This document shows, in pieces, positions 12,600 to 25,900 of a stretch of DNA of 64,000 nt. The stretch comes from Lepidonotus clava. Taxonomy: Eukaryota > Annelida > Polychaeta > Phyllodocida > Polynoidae. Location: NCBI GenBank assembly GCA_936440205.1, contig OW387143.1, positions 33,864,949 through 33,928,948 on the forward strand, in the 5' to 3' direction. Every line of letters begins with the position of its first letter. Positions within the stretch are counted from its first letter, which is position 1. The position numbers and the translations under genes were made by a program. The notes below the pieces were generated by a model. The model searched no databases. It was not told where the DNA came from and saw only the letters and a program-made list of their open reading frames with translations.

Positions 12600-13015
12600 T
12601 TAATCTGACCCTGGCTCCGCCATATTGCATTGCCCCGCTACACAGTTATCATTGTTAGGTGTCATGTCCCCCGACTGATAAGAAAGGGGACGCCGATGAG
12701 CTTGGCCCTGATATGATTGATCCCCTTGGCTCCCTGCTGTTACATTATCATCATTATAATATAAACAGCAAGCCCACAAAGTGTAGGCGAGATGTTTACT
12801 GCCGCTTGGCCGATCGGCTGTGAGGCTTTTTGTTTCACTTTTACTTGGCAATCCGCGGTTTGCATACGGAAGGCAAAAAACAATAGCTTCCTACACCGAC
12901 CCTTGGCACCCTCCAGCCTTCCATCACTTTGATCCTCATAGGGGGAATCGCACGGCTAGGCTTTTGTTCTTCAGCCTTAACGAGGCAGTAAAGATCATTT
13001 AGGCCTTAGAACAAT
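12600..13015. promoter_or_regulatory. candidate conserved regulatory element
   Basis: A block of balanced composition, dense in known transcription-factor words. It has CGCCATATT (YY1-like, near 12618), SOX-type CATTGTT and AACAATA, FOX-type TGTTTAC (near 12794), TCF/LEF-type CTTTGATC (near 12928) and GATAAG. Few low-complexity bases are present. This texture is typical of developmental enhancers, but conservation cannot be judged from one sequence. Confidence 0.3.
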
Positions 13016-13362
13016 GACTCAATCTTGCGCCAAAAAATAATTTGAAAAATTGAGCCTCACTCCAAGGGTGGAATGACAATGCATCTAAACGCACCAGTGC
13101 GTCTGCAGCGCCAATGACATCAATGTCATTGGTGACAAAAGATGAGAGGGGAAGTATTGTGTTATGATTCAATTTTCCATCGCTGTTGAGGGTGTGCTCA
13201 GGGTCGTTTCTTGTTTTATGGGGCACCATAGAGTAGGTCCCAGGTGGTGCCACGATTCGCTAGACAGGCCTATAAGTATGGTTTTGTTGGACGTGGCATC
13301 GGGTTGCTGCATCTGGCATTTCAGCCGGCCGCAGTTGATAGCTTTTGCCGAGCGTTTCTTTT

Positions 13363-13401
13363 GACTCCGTATTGGAATCAAATTGGAGTCTGCCAATACG
13401 G
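13363..13401. repeat. two interleaved inverted repeats
   Basis: GACTCC (13363-13368) pairs with GGAGTC (13385-13390). GTATTGG (13369-13375) pairs with CCAATAC (13393-13399), extendable to CCGTATTGG/CCAATACGG. The order is a-b-a'-b', so only one of the two hairpins can form easily at a time. As RNA this is pseudoknot topology, but the linkers (0 and 2 nt) are very short for a classic H-type fold. ATTGGAATC and ATTGGAGTC also form a direct repeat. The role is unknown. Confidence 0.6.
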
Positions 13402-13409
13402 GGGATAAA

Positions 13410-14140
13410 AACCATTATATTATGTAGTCCCAATAATCGAGTGGTACTGGTAGCTATTCGCTATATGCTGCATCTGATTTGAATGCTGAAGGTTAGACAG
13501 CACAACCAAAATCGGGCTTTGAAAACTAGTGTTTGATATCTCACAGACGTACTGCCTATCTAATATTTAATGTTAAGGGACAATCTTTCATTGTTGTATC
13601 TTGATTTAAATATCATGATAAATGATATAAGTGCATTCATTATGGACGAAAAATGTCATTTAACAGGGATTTAGTACATTAGGGGTTATATATAGCGGGA
13701 GAATTACTTCTACAGACTTCGTAACAACTAAATTCGAATTGTTATGAACCCTAGCCAATTGAAAATACCTTTGTGATATCTAAATTGTTCACCATGGATA
13801 CAGGATCGGGGTATACAGACACTCAACTTCAGAACTTCAAGAGAGTTAGAAAAAAACCCTTACTTTTCGATCCTCGGAGCTACCACTGTGAACCCCCTGG
13901 GGTTTCTGCAACCTTATCTGAAGTGAATATTTCAACAAAGGGCCACAGCTTCTAGTCTCCTCGTTTCTTTTTTTCTCTCAAAACCAAAAAGCAATCGAGT
14001 CTCCCCTCCCCCTCCGTAGGTGGTAGAGTGTGGTACAATGGAGCCAACCAGCGTGACGAAAAAAGAACATAAAATTAAATCAAGCATCTCTGTGATCAAT
14101 AATTTAGCGTTCATTGATCACGTGACCCCGTGGTACTGAC
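13410..14140. other. non-coding stretch, nothing recognised
   Basis: AT-rich sequence with no exon-like segment. Short open frames occur by chance. Confidence 0.6.
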
Positions 14141-14150
14141 ACCGAGGCTC

Positions 14151-14180
14151 ATTTGCATAATTAATGACGTCATTACCCAC
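14151..14180. promoter_or_regulatory. POU octamer next to a TAAT-CRE-ATTA palindrome
   Basis: ATTTGCAT (14151-14158) abuts the perfect 14-bp palindrome TAATGACGTCATTA (14162-14175). The palindrome places homeodomain-type TAAT words symmetrically around the CRE TGACGTCA (14165-14172). Further CACGTG/GTCACC words lie close by. It looks like a compact enhancer or promoter module. Binding by POU, homeodomain and CREB/ATF factors is inferred from the known sites. Confidence 0.4.
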
Positions 14181-14189
14181 GTCACCTTG

Positions 14190-17100
14190 CGGAAGTCGTT
14201 GGGTAATGCTGGCGCTTGGCTGCGGTGGCTGCCAAAGTTTGTTAGCTTATTTGAGCCTAAATATTTGCCATTTTTGAACCCACCAGAAATGTCGAGAACT
14301 ACTGCGTGTTTTGAATTTGTGATGCACTTTGCAATTCAGAATCAGCCATGGTGGTTATGTATGATTAGGATTTCAGGAGGATTGTTCTTCAGTTTTGATA
14401 TCCAACACCGATTAAAATGTGATTTAAATATAAATTGATTTTTAGAGAGGCACCTAACATGTATTTGCCTTGCTGCATCCCCAAACAATGGCGCAACTTG
14501 ACCACGATCCCACAATGCAAAGCGCAGCTTCCGATGACGTAATCAGCCGTGCACGAGATCCAATATGGCAGGCGACCGCACCTTGTCAAAAATTGAAGGA
14601 AAAAAAAACTAATTTGCAAATATTACTCATAGCTGCACCTGCACCCGGGGCCCAGCCTGGCCGAACCCACAACCTGAGACATCCTCATAACTCCCCACCT
14701 AACACCCTATGGGGCACGACATGTCAACACCCGAACCTGCTATTTCTGTCGGTGTGTTTTGTGATCGAGGGTAGAGCTTGACGATGCCTAAAATAGTGGA
14801 ATAAGGTTCTATTATCGATATAAAGCCTGTTTGTATGAGTTTCATAGATGTGTTGGGCTTTGTTATGGTACTCGGCAATTTTACTCAATAAAGCCAATAA
14901 TCACCTAGGGTATCATTATAAATAAACCTTCCTCAAAGAAACTTCGCCAAATTAGTATGCATTATAATAATTAAGGGTACGATTAAATGGTGAAACATTT
15001 AAAATATTTAAGCCTTTTTTAACTAGGCAAATTTCTGACAATATAATTTTAATGCTTACTTGGGTACTATTTAATTATTAAAATATAGGCATTTTCCCCC
15101 TTCTCTTCCGCTATCCTTAAAAAAGACACACGAGAAAAAAGGAAGAAAAAAGAAAAATCATCATATTCTACATTCCAAACCTCACATACTTCTTTCGCTG
15201 CGACCCTAACCCCAGCCCCAACCCCTGCCCCTAACCCCTACCTACTTATTACTCCCCCACTCGCCCGTTCCCTTACCCCCCTGACACCTCGGTCATACTA
15301 CACTCACACCCCGCCACCCCCGACCCGCCTCCTTCAACACTCAACCTGGCACCCAGGGACCCCAGGGCTGCAACAAAAAAGAAACTATCAGGAATTGCAC
15401 CATCCTGGAGGGGGCCCTGGAGGTATGAGGGTACTCTGTGAAAATTAGTACCCCAATCTTGGAAGTTAGTATCTGTAAACATGGTAAAGAATAAGGATGG
15501 TCAATACAATTATATGATCTGTTTGAGGGAGAATTGTTAAGATATTAGATACAAGACTGAATGTCAGTTCTTATTCCAGTGTGATTTTCTATGCTCAGTG
15601 TACAAAGCAATGATAACTGAAAATTAGGCTCAGAAAAATACTTATATCTTTAATAAAAGTTGACCTATATTGTTCCAAACCTTCAAAAATATTCAATAGA
15701 TATAAAAAGGAAATAATAAATAGTCATTGGGTGACGCCCCAAGGAAAATCCATACTTAGGGTTTGTTGAAATTAACCTACCTTTAGAGTATTATTTCTAA
15801 TACAAAAAGTATTATTTTTAGGGTGCTATCAATTTGAACAATTCAAATTTGATACTAGTAGTTGCTGTTTCCAGCACTATATGGAGGCTGCAGTTCCTAG
15901 ACCATCGTATACGTCTACCAGGTAACCCCTCCAATGAACGGATGAGTAACCCCTCCCCCCTCCTCCCGGGTGTGGAGGGCCCCTGGTCCCCCTGGAGGAG
16001 TCAGGCTGATCAGGACCAGGTGGGGAGTCGGGTGCTAAAAGGTGGGGGCCGAAAATTGGCTCAGGGTGGTCGGTCATCAGGCCTGGTGCCTGCCTGCCTG
16101 TAAACAAGATTTATACCCACCAAAACACATGGCGCCGGCCACCTAGGCTATTACTGTAATAAGTGGTGGGGTGGGGTTAGGTTGGGGGGGAGGGTAAGAT
16201 GGAGGTGGGAATGGGAGTTCTAGTCTGCCTAGTGCACTGCTGACATGCATATGTGCTGCACTTTGCACTTCAATGTGGAAATATTTGACCCTTTTACAAG
16301 AAAAGTGTGGTTTAAATTTGTTTAATTTTGAATACTATGTTCATAGAGGTATAGGTTGTGAGGTTTGGGTGTGTGTAAAGGTACCCTTATGACTATGAAG
16401 AAGAGAAATGTTATGGGAGATGAAACAAAATGAGTTCAATATACCAGGGGAGATTGGTCTTCTGAAGAAAAGAAGGGATATTGTTATTAATAACTGTTCG
16501 TCATGGAAAAAAGTTGCCTTTTATAGTTCACAATTATGTATCATACCATAGATCAGATACTATCAAACATAGTGATGCATTGCCAGATTGGCAACATGTT
16601 GCATTGCCACGGAGTCAAGCCAAAACTTGAAATAATATTTGCCATATAGCACACTATGAACAACCTGTTACCAGCACATATTTGCCCCATCTGCCTGATG
16701 TTAATGCACCCACACATCATTGATTTTCCTACCATGCTCAATTGATTTTTGGACTACGCCTATATCCTAGCTGAGCTCTTTTTATGTAATAATACACTAA
16801 CCTCCCCTGAATGCATTGTCACCTTGGTGTGAAACAAAATATAATATTTATAGGCCTCTCTCACACTGGTTTGTGATAAAGGGGCTCTGGTAATCGCGGT
16901 ATGTGTGGTGGGGGCAGGCTTCGCCTACAATGGCCAACCCGGGCCCTAGTCATACTATTGGGAATCAATGCGCTGCATTCTCCAGTCCCATGGCATAACT
17001 CCACCGCTGTATTGTGCTTTTCTACCAGTGTGGTGGGTTTTCCATAGCCAAACATGTATCGGTAGACTGCTATTATTACATGTATTGCAGTCCTGGGTCT

Positions 17101-17310
17101 AACATTACGTATGATAATTACCATGTTCATGTACTACAGTTTCCAGCATCTTAGTTATTCATTTGGATACTAAGATGCAATAATCTGTAAAGAAAAAGAA
17201 ATTGCAGTATAACATGTTCATTTTCAGTAAACCATATTTGGATCTGCACTCTTGTAAAAGACTTAATAGCAAAGCGTACAACTTACATCCCTGGCCCAAC
17301 CCTCTTACAC
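14190..17310. other. long non-coding stretch
   Basis: No supported exon. 15200-15330 is C-rich (CCCTAACCCC-like but irregular, not telomeric). 16150-16210 is G-rich and may form a G-quadruplex. 15840-16110 is GC-richer, with chance open frames on both strands. 16575-16609 holds nested inverted TTGCCA/TGGCAA words. Confidence 0.5.
16575..16609. repeat. nested inverted TTGCCA/TGGCAA words
   Basis: TTGCCA-gat-TGGCAA is followed by the palindrome GCAACATGTTGC and then a second GCATTGCCA. TGCATTGCCA occurs at both ends. The pieces resemble RFX X-box halves (GTTGCC/GGCAAC), though not in the standard order. It could equally be a short local rearrangement. Confidence 0.35.
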
Positions 17311-17319
17311 ACGACCATT

Positions 17320-17725
17320 ATCTTAAAGCATTAAATCCCATCTGGGGACATGCAAATACAGGCAGTGTGGTGTGATTTACACCAGAGCTATTAAAGATAA
17401 GAGGAGTTTCTCCTACTCCCACGATTGCACACAAATTTGCACTAGCCAACTCCTTAGTTCTTAAGGCCTGGCATGATTTACTGCAATTGGGGCTGGGAAG
17501 AGAAAGGCCGGGGCGGGCTGGGCAATGGCTGGGTGTCATGACTAGCTGCCATCAGGGGACTCTGGTCGTTTCTTATTGGGCTTATTAAATGAGATAATCC
17601 AATGCATAGCAGCCGATTACTCAGAGCCCACTGTTCTATAGTTTGACATTGATGGATAGCAAACTCCCATCCATACGCCGACTCTCCCAGCCTACCCCCA
17701 ACCATCCCTATTTCAAGAGACTTAA
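17320..17725. promoter_or_regulatory. candidate conserved regulatory element
   Basis: Contains the octamer ATGCAAAT (17349-17356), GATAATCC (Otx/Bicoid-type TAATCC), TTGATGGAT (Hox/Pbx-like), several ATTAAA and TAAG words, and balanced composition over 400 bases. It resembles a developmental enhancer. There is no exon signal. Whether it is conserved needs a comparison that could not be made. Confidence 0.3.
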
Positions 17726-17729
17726 AACT

Positions 17730-20095
17730 ATTGATGGCCGAATTATATGTGGGTAAAGAAGCACTCAGCTGGGACTTTTACATATAAAATCCATCAATAA
17801 AGAGCAAAATTGGCTTCACCACAGCGTTACTTACTCTAAAGAGTGGCTGACATCCACTTCGAGTCGGAGCCTATAAAACATATGCTGGAAATAAGCAGGT
17901 ACATAAAACCTACCACGCCAGAAGTGACATGCAATTCTGTTCCCTCACTAGAGTGCCTTTTTCTGCTAAATTTTCTCCTCAGCTGTCAAATTTCCCAGAA
18001 GTTCTGACGTGAATTGATCGTCGTCGGCACGATGTAGTTCCCCCCAGCCGAGGTTACAGGGTTCCACTGTTGCGTGTCTTCGTTCTAACCAGTAACATCG
18101 CTGTGATTTTCCCACCATCGCGTTATAAGTTGGTTGTTTTATACTGTCTTACAGTATTACTGATTTTATACTAGTCAGATGATAAAAGTTTCTGAATGAT
18201 GGAGTGGCAAACTTATTCAGAGTTGCAACGTTTCTATTTCGTTCTAAGTTCTCACGATGCTAAGGCTTTGATTCAACGGATTCTTTCTTGAAATCTAGGT
18301 AACCGAGATGGAGTCCAATTTGGGAAGCACCACGTACAAGACACACTAAAATATCAAAGAGATTCATTTCCCTTGTCAGGCTTCAAATTCATGTATGCAC
18401 CACAAAAAAAACGTCCCAATGACCATGTAATACTATAGTGATTCTCAAAAACCATAATGCATCTCAATAAATCAACGTGACCATATAGCCTATCCATTCA
18501 TAACTATACATTGTAAAAGCTGAGAAAAAAAGATACGTTATGTTTACGTTACGTCACGCCTTGCAGTATATGTAACTCCCTACTGTTTGGCTATAATCAT
18601 GATGCTGAGCGTGTTCTTGGACCGCCATAGTTCACCTTGCAATGAGCATAAGCCTTTCTGACATTTTAAACCGAACATTTTCCCAAGTTTTACCACACAG
18701 CCAATCATCTCTCCTTTCTCAAAACAATCCATCATTCCCACAAACCTTTCATTCCCGACCATAATTAGGAAACTTGAACTCCGCCATGAAAATAAACTTT
18801 ACCAAAGCACTATAAATCCTCCGCCACTAATTAGTAATTTTTCCAAGATGAAAGAGAACTCGCAAAATAAATAGACCTTCAAAAAGCAATCAAATTAAAG
18901 ATGCATTACACCCAAGCTAGAAATCACTCGTTTCCCAAGCCTACCATCAATTGAGTCCAACTAGTAGCTTCCAATTATTTTCTAAATTTCACCAATTATC
19001 ACCCACTAATTTTCCCCCCAACTGTTAATACACCAAAAAGTGGTATTCATGCGATTGTCCACACTTGATTTAACAGGCCCTATGTTTTTATTTTACTTTC
19101 ATAAAACATTATTTAAAAAGGCAGAGATTGGGTTGGTTCCCTGTTGATTTCCACCTCTCTGACTCACTCATGAAAAGACACGCAACTGAGAAAAAACAAA
19201 ATACAAAAGAAAGACTTAAAAAGATAAATCTTTTATATGCCTAAATACAGTGGTACTTTTGAGTCTGAGCATGCGTGCGCACCTTTCAATACTTCACACC
19301 TTTTACTTGTGAAGACTTAATTAGGTATAACATATACCTCATTAATCCTTTACAGCCTCGCTTTCCGTGTAGTTGTAGGAAAGTTTTTTTTGGTAATAAT
19401 TGTAAAGCATGAAATGAGGGGAATCTAAGTATAGTCCAGTTAAAAACGGACTTTCTCTATGATTACTAGTAAAAAGATTAACTATATTAAATTTTGTTAT
19501 AGCAAAACTCATGGAGCAAGGAAATATAATTATGGCTGAAATTCTATAATTAGCACTCATCAATCAGGGCACACCCCTCTGAGTGAAATATGAAACCATT
19601 GACCTAAGGGTCATTTGCTTAAATTTATACTCTAACAACCCCTTTGGTCTAAAAGTAAGCGTCTGGCACTTTGATTATTTATCAGTTTTTTCTATGTCTT
19701 TAGCACACGACAGTCATAGTTGAAGAATAGATTTCATATAATTGGATACTACATATGAAAAGTATAATTATGTAGCACGCCATGTTTTGTGTGTGGTTTT
19801 ATCTCAGTTATCAGGTTATAGTGGAGCGCCATATCTTATAATAAGAGTCAATAATTAATCATGCATTTACAAAAAGCAGGCCGAAATACCCCCAAGGTGT
19901 CCATTGTCATAACTCTGTTTTGCATAGTAAACGTTTTTATTCCAACAGTATTTGAGCAAGGTAGGAAAAACTCCCATGGCTCCACCCTTGAGGGGTTAAG
20001 CTGAGGCTTGAACAATCGAAGAAAGAAGCTACGTCAATAAAAAGGCAAACTTACCATATCTAATGAGCCAGCACTGATTCCGTCATTACATAACG
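17730..20095. other. non-coding stretch, nothing recognised
   Basis: AT-rich with scattered A-runs. No exon, RNA gene or transposon ends were recognised. Confidence 0.6.
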
Positions 20096-20102
20096 ATCCC
20101 TG

Positions 20103-20136
20103 CCCCCCCCCCCTCTGCCCCTACCCCCCCCCCCCC
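20103..20136. repeat. paired C-runs
   Basis: Runs of 11 and 13 C separated by TCTGCCCCTA. Low-complexity tract followed by a GC-rich CCCGGGGGGT palindrome-like segment. Confidence 0.9.
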
Positions 20137-20139
20137 TTA

Positions 20140-22515
20140 GCCCGGGGGGTACCTGGGCCCCTACCAGAGACAAAGAGGCCGTTAAATCAATATTGAGGCA
20201 GAAACAACAATACTGAATTAACTCATTTAAAATGCCTCTCCCTTCCAACAAGAGAAAAGAGGGCAGGCTTCACAAACCTCTCGTATTCTCTCACACTCTC
20301 TCAAGTGCCAACACTCTTCTTCCCTCTCCCCCAGCGTCCCAGAACACATTGAAATCCCTCACCCCTCAGGATTCTAATGGAAAAATAACCCACTTGTTTT
20401 GGTCTACTTTTTAAGTAGCCTTTTTAGGGCAGAAGGGGAGACCACAGGTTGGCTCTGACTCATGCCTTAGGGAGGGATATACATAGGGATGCCAAGCTGA
20501 GAGGTCCTTTGAGTGTTTAAGCCCTCAGGGCTGGTGGGGTGACTGTAAGTAAGTTGTTTCTATTCACCTGAACAGGTGGCAATCGCCCACTTGGAGACAG
20601 GTGAGGCCATGTCTCCTACTGGGAGACGGGGCTACTCTATCCAAAGAACTTTAAATATATTATTGAGGGTAAACAGTTGTTATCAATATGATAGGAGAAA
20701 AAAATCTATACTATAATATAGTATTTCTTTTATATATATTGTTATTATAAGTTATAAGCCCTGCAATGAAGGGGATACAGACTTTAAACTCCCAACACAT
20801 TATCGTTATAAAAGTTCATGTTTAACATCAGCTTATCATAATAGTAGCCAAAAAGATCAGCAGTTATCTACCTTTAAGAGTAACCCCCTCATACTACCCC
20901 ACACCACCACACACACACACACACACCACACTACCTCCAACAGGTGGCAGGGTCAGCTCCAAGGGGGTGGGACAGTTTGCCCCTGACTGGCTTATGTCAA
21001 TACCCGTCCCCTGCAGCCCAATGTCCCCATTGGCTCGGCCTCTTCAGGCTTTAGAACAGAGAAGAGCTTAACAAATAAACCTCACCCCCTGGCAGCCGGT
21101 CTCAGGCGCCAAGGTCAATGACTAAGACCAATTAGCTCAACCTGTGCACTGTTTTGATTATATCAATTTCTACAAATTTATTTAATCTGGTATACTCATG
21201 TTCAAATTTAAATATTATCATTTTGTAATTATTTGAAGAGAGAGCACCGCAGGCTCAGATATATATTGTAATTGCTATTAATGTCTATAGTGTATATATA
21301 GGTAAAGCATTTATTCAGCTTAGAAATCCCGTGTATACAGAAAGGATTTTTAGAACTCAATGAAATAGAACCCCAGGCATTGCCTTAAGGACGCCAGACA
21401 GAGTAGATACAATTCAAAGCTTCAAAGGGACCTTCTGTATTTCTATTCCCGTGGGAGTTGCTATATAATAACTGGGCGTTGCTAGGGTACTGTTACACAC
21501 TATCTGAAACGCGAAAAGGCTTTAACTTTTGATCATTTTAAAGCCCTTGATGTCTGATGTATTCAAAACTCAGAAGTAACTGAAAGTCTTAAGTGTAACT
21601 GTTTCTACAATTCAATCTCTGTATTTTACATTTTGTCATTACAGCGAGTGGCGCATATGAATGTCATCAAATCCTAAAAGGAATGTAGTAACTTTTTGTC
21701 TGAATTAATAACGTTATGGCAGAAAGGCAACACATCAAAGCTTGCCGTAGGTAATGCCTGAGTGGGCGCTCAGATGCATATAAATTTGCACATCCATAGA
21801 CCTTTTGCTGATAGGATAATCGGATCAGATTTTGGTGACCACCGTGCATAGTACTAATATATCGCTCAAACCTAAAAATATCATCTATACCTTAGAATAA
21901 TTATAAGATGATCAGCTGCTCACCAATCTGGGCAGCCCTTACCTTTCTGGCTACTGTGGCGTCTTATGAAAAACGTCTATAGTGGACAGAGTTTCCACCA
22001 TTGAGAGACGACCTCAGTACGAATATCTATCAGCCAATGTCTCTAGATTAAGTGTCCTATAAATCGACCTTTTTGTTGACAGTCGGCTCACAGAACGTTT
22101 GCCATCTGTCGTTAATATTTTATTTCAGTTTTCACCCCGGGACTCCCGTGTTAGCTTTCAATAAGTAAAATATTTTTGTTGAGAATTTGATGACTGAAGC
22201 GTGAATTTCAAAAGGGATTCAACACGTTTTCATGGCTAGGCAGAACTTGTACGGATATAGTGCTGATGATATCACGCGAATCACAATAATATTATGTATG
22301 ATGTCATATATCATTCAAACTATAGTGCATGAACATAACTGCATGAAGATATGTCGTCAATTCGGATAATATTTAATAAATTATCAAATAAACACTTCTA
22401 GTCAACATTCACAAAAGAGAATTTCTTAGCAAATGAAACAATTTAACCTTTCAGTCTTTCCATCGAGGATAATGATTAGATGCGTTCTTCCATGTCCGAA
22501 GCCAATGTTAAATCC
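20140..22515. other. non-coding stretch with one CTCF-like site
   Basis: Holds a short inverted repeat near 20598-20625 (GGAGACA/TGTCTCC), a CA run at 20901-20930 and a CTCF-like motif at 20937. Otherwise it is AT-rich with no supported exon. Confidence 0.55.
20937..20950 (+). promoter_or_regulatory. CTCF-like motif, + orientation
   Basis: CCAACAGGTGGCAG matches 13 of 14 positions of the CTCF consensus CCASYAGRKGGCRS. A second, weaker CAGGTGGCAA lies about 365 bp upstream, near 20573. It directly follows a short CA repeat. Occupancy is inferred. Confidence 0.35.
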
Positions 22516-22525
22516 CGGTATCCCC

Positions 22526-22717
22526 AGTAGGGGCGGATCCAGGGTGCCAAGGGGGTCCTGACCTCTCCCCCCCCACACCCTCCTTTTCTGTTGGGGACTT
22601 ACACTTGGCAAATAGAGGAAACGTTGCAGTTGCGGGGTCAATACATGACGTTTTAGTACATAGCCAATATGCGGAACCTCCCCTCCCTCGTTCCAAAATC
22701 CTGTATCTGCCCCTGCT
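22526..22717. mobile_element. decayed MITE-like element with hAT-like terminal inverted repeats
   Basis: Left end AGTAGGGGCGGATCCAGG (22526-22543) and right end CCTGTATCTGCCCCTGCT (22700-22717) are inverted copies that agree at 15 of 18 positions. The 190-bp interior has no coding capacity, so it is a non-autonomous element. The AGGGGCGGATCCAGG type of end is, from memory, common in hAT-like MITEs of marine invertebrates. No 8-bp target duplication is clear, so it is old or its ends are slightly misplaced. A C-run lies just outside at 22737-22749. Confidence 0.6.
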
Positions 22718-22989
22718 CCCCACTGTACACGTTCTGCCCCCCCCCCCCCACCTTCAGCTCCCATCTGCCAGCCCCAGACCTTGTGTAATGACAGTGTGAC
22801 GCCTCCTAGACGTATCACCGGTCGGGGTGAGGACAGGCTGGGCGCAGGCTGGGCGGAACGCTCCTCATTCCCAGATACAGGGGGTGCAGGAGGAGGGTGC
22901 CACCCCCCTGGAGGAGCAGGGCACCCCTACATACCAGGACTGGAGCAGGCTAGAGGCTGTTCCAGCAATGTTAACCCTACCTAGAACTT

Positions 22990-25900
22990 GACCAAAATTG
23001 AACATTTATATAGTTTATTTGTTGAATATGCAATACATAAATTCTGAATAGGGATAATTTTGTGGAGCAGAAGCCAACATTAATTTTGATAGTGTTTTAG
23101 AAGGATACGTGCCATTCAGTTCCGTAAACAGGTATAGTTTCAGATCATTTATGTTCATTTTATTGTATTGCAAATAAATGCATTAAGATATTTACGACTC
23201 CCCAGACGAAGTCTCTGTTTTCATGTATTGCCAGACTAATATTACCATGATGTAGACAGAAATGGGGTAAAGGCAATGAGTGTTAATGCAAATGGATCCA
23301 ATTTGCAAACCAATTTCAAATATATAAAGACAACAGGTGAATCGAACTTTTCCCGCCCACAATCCGCCAAGATAAGGTCTCCCAGTAGCCTAAAATACAT
23401 GGAAATTGCTGCGTCTGGGGAGAATTGTTCTATTTTTGTAATACTATTGAAACAAAGTTATTGTTACCCCGACGTTAAGTGATTGCGGCTGAGTTTAAAT
23501 TCATAACGCAAGTGAATTGCAGCACGGGTATTATTAGAATCAACCATACAACTTTTAAAGAGATGCTTGTTTAAACACCGTTCTACACAAGTTGAAAACT
23601 TACATTTGAAAACTTTTAAGGCATTATAATCATAGAATACAATTATCAATACTGAAAAAAACATTTTAAGGCTACATTGTACGTTGTATAATAATGCTTG
23701 AGCTAACCTACCCAGAACTGGCTATAGGTAGTGGTGGGGGGTTTGTGGAGGCTGTTTGACATATTGCTGGTTGTACCGGGGGCTCCCCCCAGCCAGGCCA
23801 GGCCTGCCAACACCGCCTTTTGCACATTCCCAAGGGTCAGGGGTCTCGTCATGAAAAAAACTCACAAGGAAAAAAACACCAAAAAAAAAAACCACCCCAC
23901 TTTTTGGGTTAATTGATAAAACATAAAGCTTTTCTGCCAACGTGCGATCAAAGGAAACCCCATTTATTATTACTGAACTTTTTAGATTGGAGATGCAATC
24001 AACTGCCCGGATCGAAGGTCATGCATTATATCTAATTATGTTTCTTCAACTGAGTTTTGGAACATTTTTTTCGACCCATGATAAAAATGTGTTCATACTC
24101 TTTCAACTTCATGATAAATACTTCGGATCTAGACTAGTGTGAATTAGTGTTTTTTTCTGGATGGGAAGATTTTTTTTCTATAGATATTTTGAACGCGACT
24201 GGACCTTCAGTGTCATTTACAATGTCTATAGGGAAATTAAATTGTACTCATGTTTTTGTTCAAAGCAGAAAGTAAAGTCACTTGTTGTTTGGCAGTTTAT
24301 CAACAACGAAAAAACAAGTGTCAACCATGTCGCTAGACTCGTGGACTCCCCTCAGGAAACAGTAGTTTGAAATGTGATCACTCAGTCTAAACAAGCTTCC
24401 CTGGTCAATGTTTCATTGTCACAGAAAGTTTTTTCTCTGTAGAGAAGTCCCCTCTGGAGGTTCAAAAAGCAGTCTTGCTCTCGTCATTCTCTGAGAATCT
24501 GCCAACTGTTATATGAAGAACAGTCGGGTAGAAAAAGTAAATCATTTATCTTATTTCAAAACCTAGTGCAGTTACAGATGTTCTGACAAATTTGAAATAG
24601 GAACTCTTTTGAAGATATCAATACCAAGTAACTGAATAGCAGGATTTGGGGTGGCTTGAGAAATGAGAAATAGGTTTTTCCTAAAAGCCTTAACAAATCC
24701 ATTTTACGTTTTTCAGAAGTGTTTCTTTTTTGTAAATAGAACGTACATACTGCTCATATATAACCCATGTTTGAAGTAGATAACGTTTACAAATGCCTCT
24801 ACATTACACAAGTGTTAGATTTCTAAGAGGCCATGTCTTTGATGCGGTGCATCATTCCTCAGATAACGGCTAGGCACTGGAGGATCTATAAGCTGATACT
24901 CACAGACCCTGAGCGGGTCTTTCCTCCAGGGGCTCATGTGTGAGACCTCCCTGTGAAGTTATTGACCTCCTCCTGTGTGCATGGCCATGATATGTGACCC
25001 CAGGTAGTAAAACACGCTTTTATGTCCCCAGGCATGATGTGTGGATTACACAAACTTAATCAACTTTATCCCCTGCTTTCTCAAGGATGGCAGGTCACAA
25101 GGCAACTCCTGTGATGTACGTAAGGAAATCCTCTTGGTTTTACATATACAAAAGCTCTCATATTTCGACTTATTTATGCATGTAGTGTTTGACGTATGAC
25201 TGGTTTTAATAATTTAATGTCTAAATCTAATATTTTTTCTATCTGCATCACTGTATATCCTTGAAAGTTTTATTCAATGGTTGAAGTCAGTTTAAATTTG
25301 ATATGATTTCTGAAATCATTAATGGTCATTACGAAACTAAAGGCAGTTATGTTCTAAAAAACAAAATGTACAAATTGAAATTTCTAAATAAGCCTACTTA
25401 CGGTAATTAATTCTTACTTTACACAAAACCCACTTAATTTGGACTACCTATCATTCGTAATGTTTTAATATACAATTTATCCCAGCACAGACCAGAAATC
25501 ACCTGATTTAATCATGAATGCTTACAGTACAGGCCCTCCCATACAGCACCTAGTTACTGAGCTCCATGGTGTTCTCCTTAAGCCCCTCCAGTCCCGGTGG
25601 TCCTATTGGGGATCCTCCGTGGGAATCCGCCCCATTAATCCGTGAGATGTGCAGGCTGGGGTGGTCGGGCTGACACCTCTAAGCACCAGTAAGCGGGCAG
25701 GGTCCCTCCTTGGACCTCCTCCAGGGTCCCCAGACCATCCCAGTTCTGGATCAGCGGAGGGGTGAGTGGGTGTAAAGATCTGAGGCTGCTGTCCGGGGGG
25801 TGGGAATCACTGTTTGGTTATAGCATGGAGAGTATAATAGGTCAAAACTGTGGGATTTCCTTTTCCCCATATTTTGTGGTACAAAAACCAAGCTGACTGC

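Noticed and set aside
15190-15260. CCCTAACCCC-like sequence resembling telomeric repeat
   Set aside because: Units are irregular, with no true (CCCTAA)n run.
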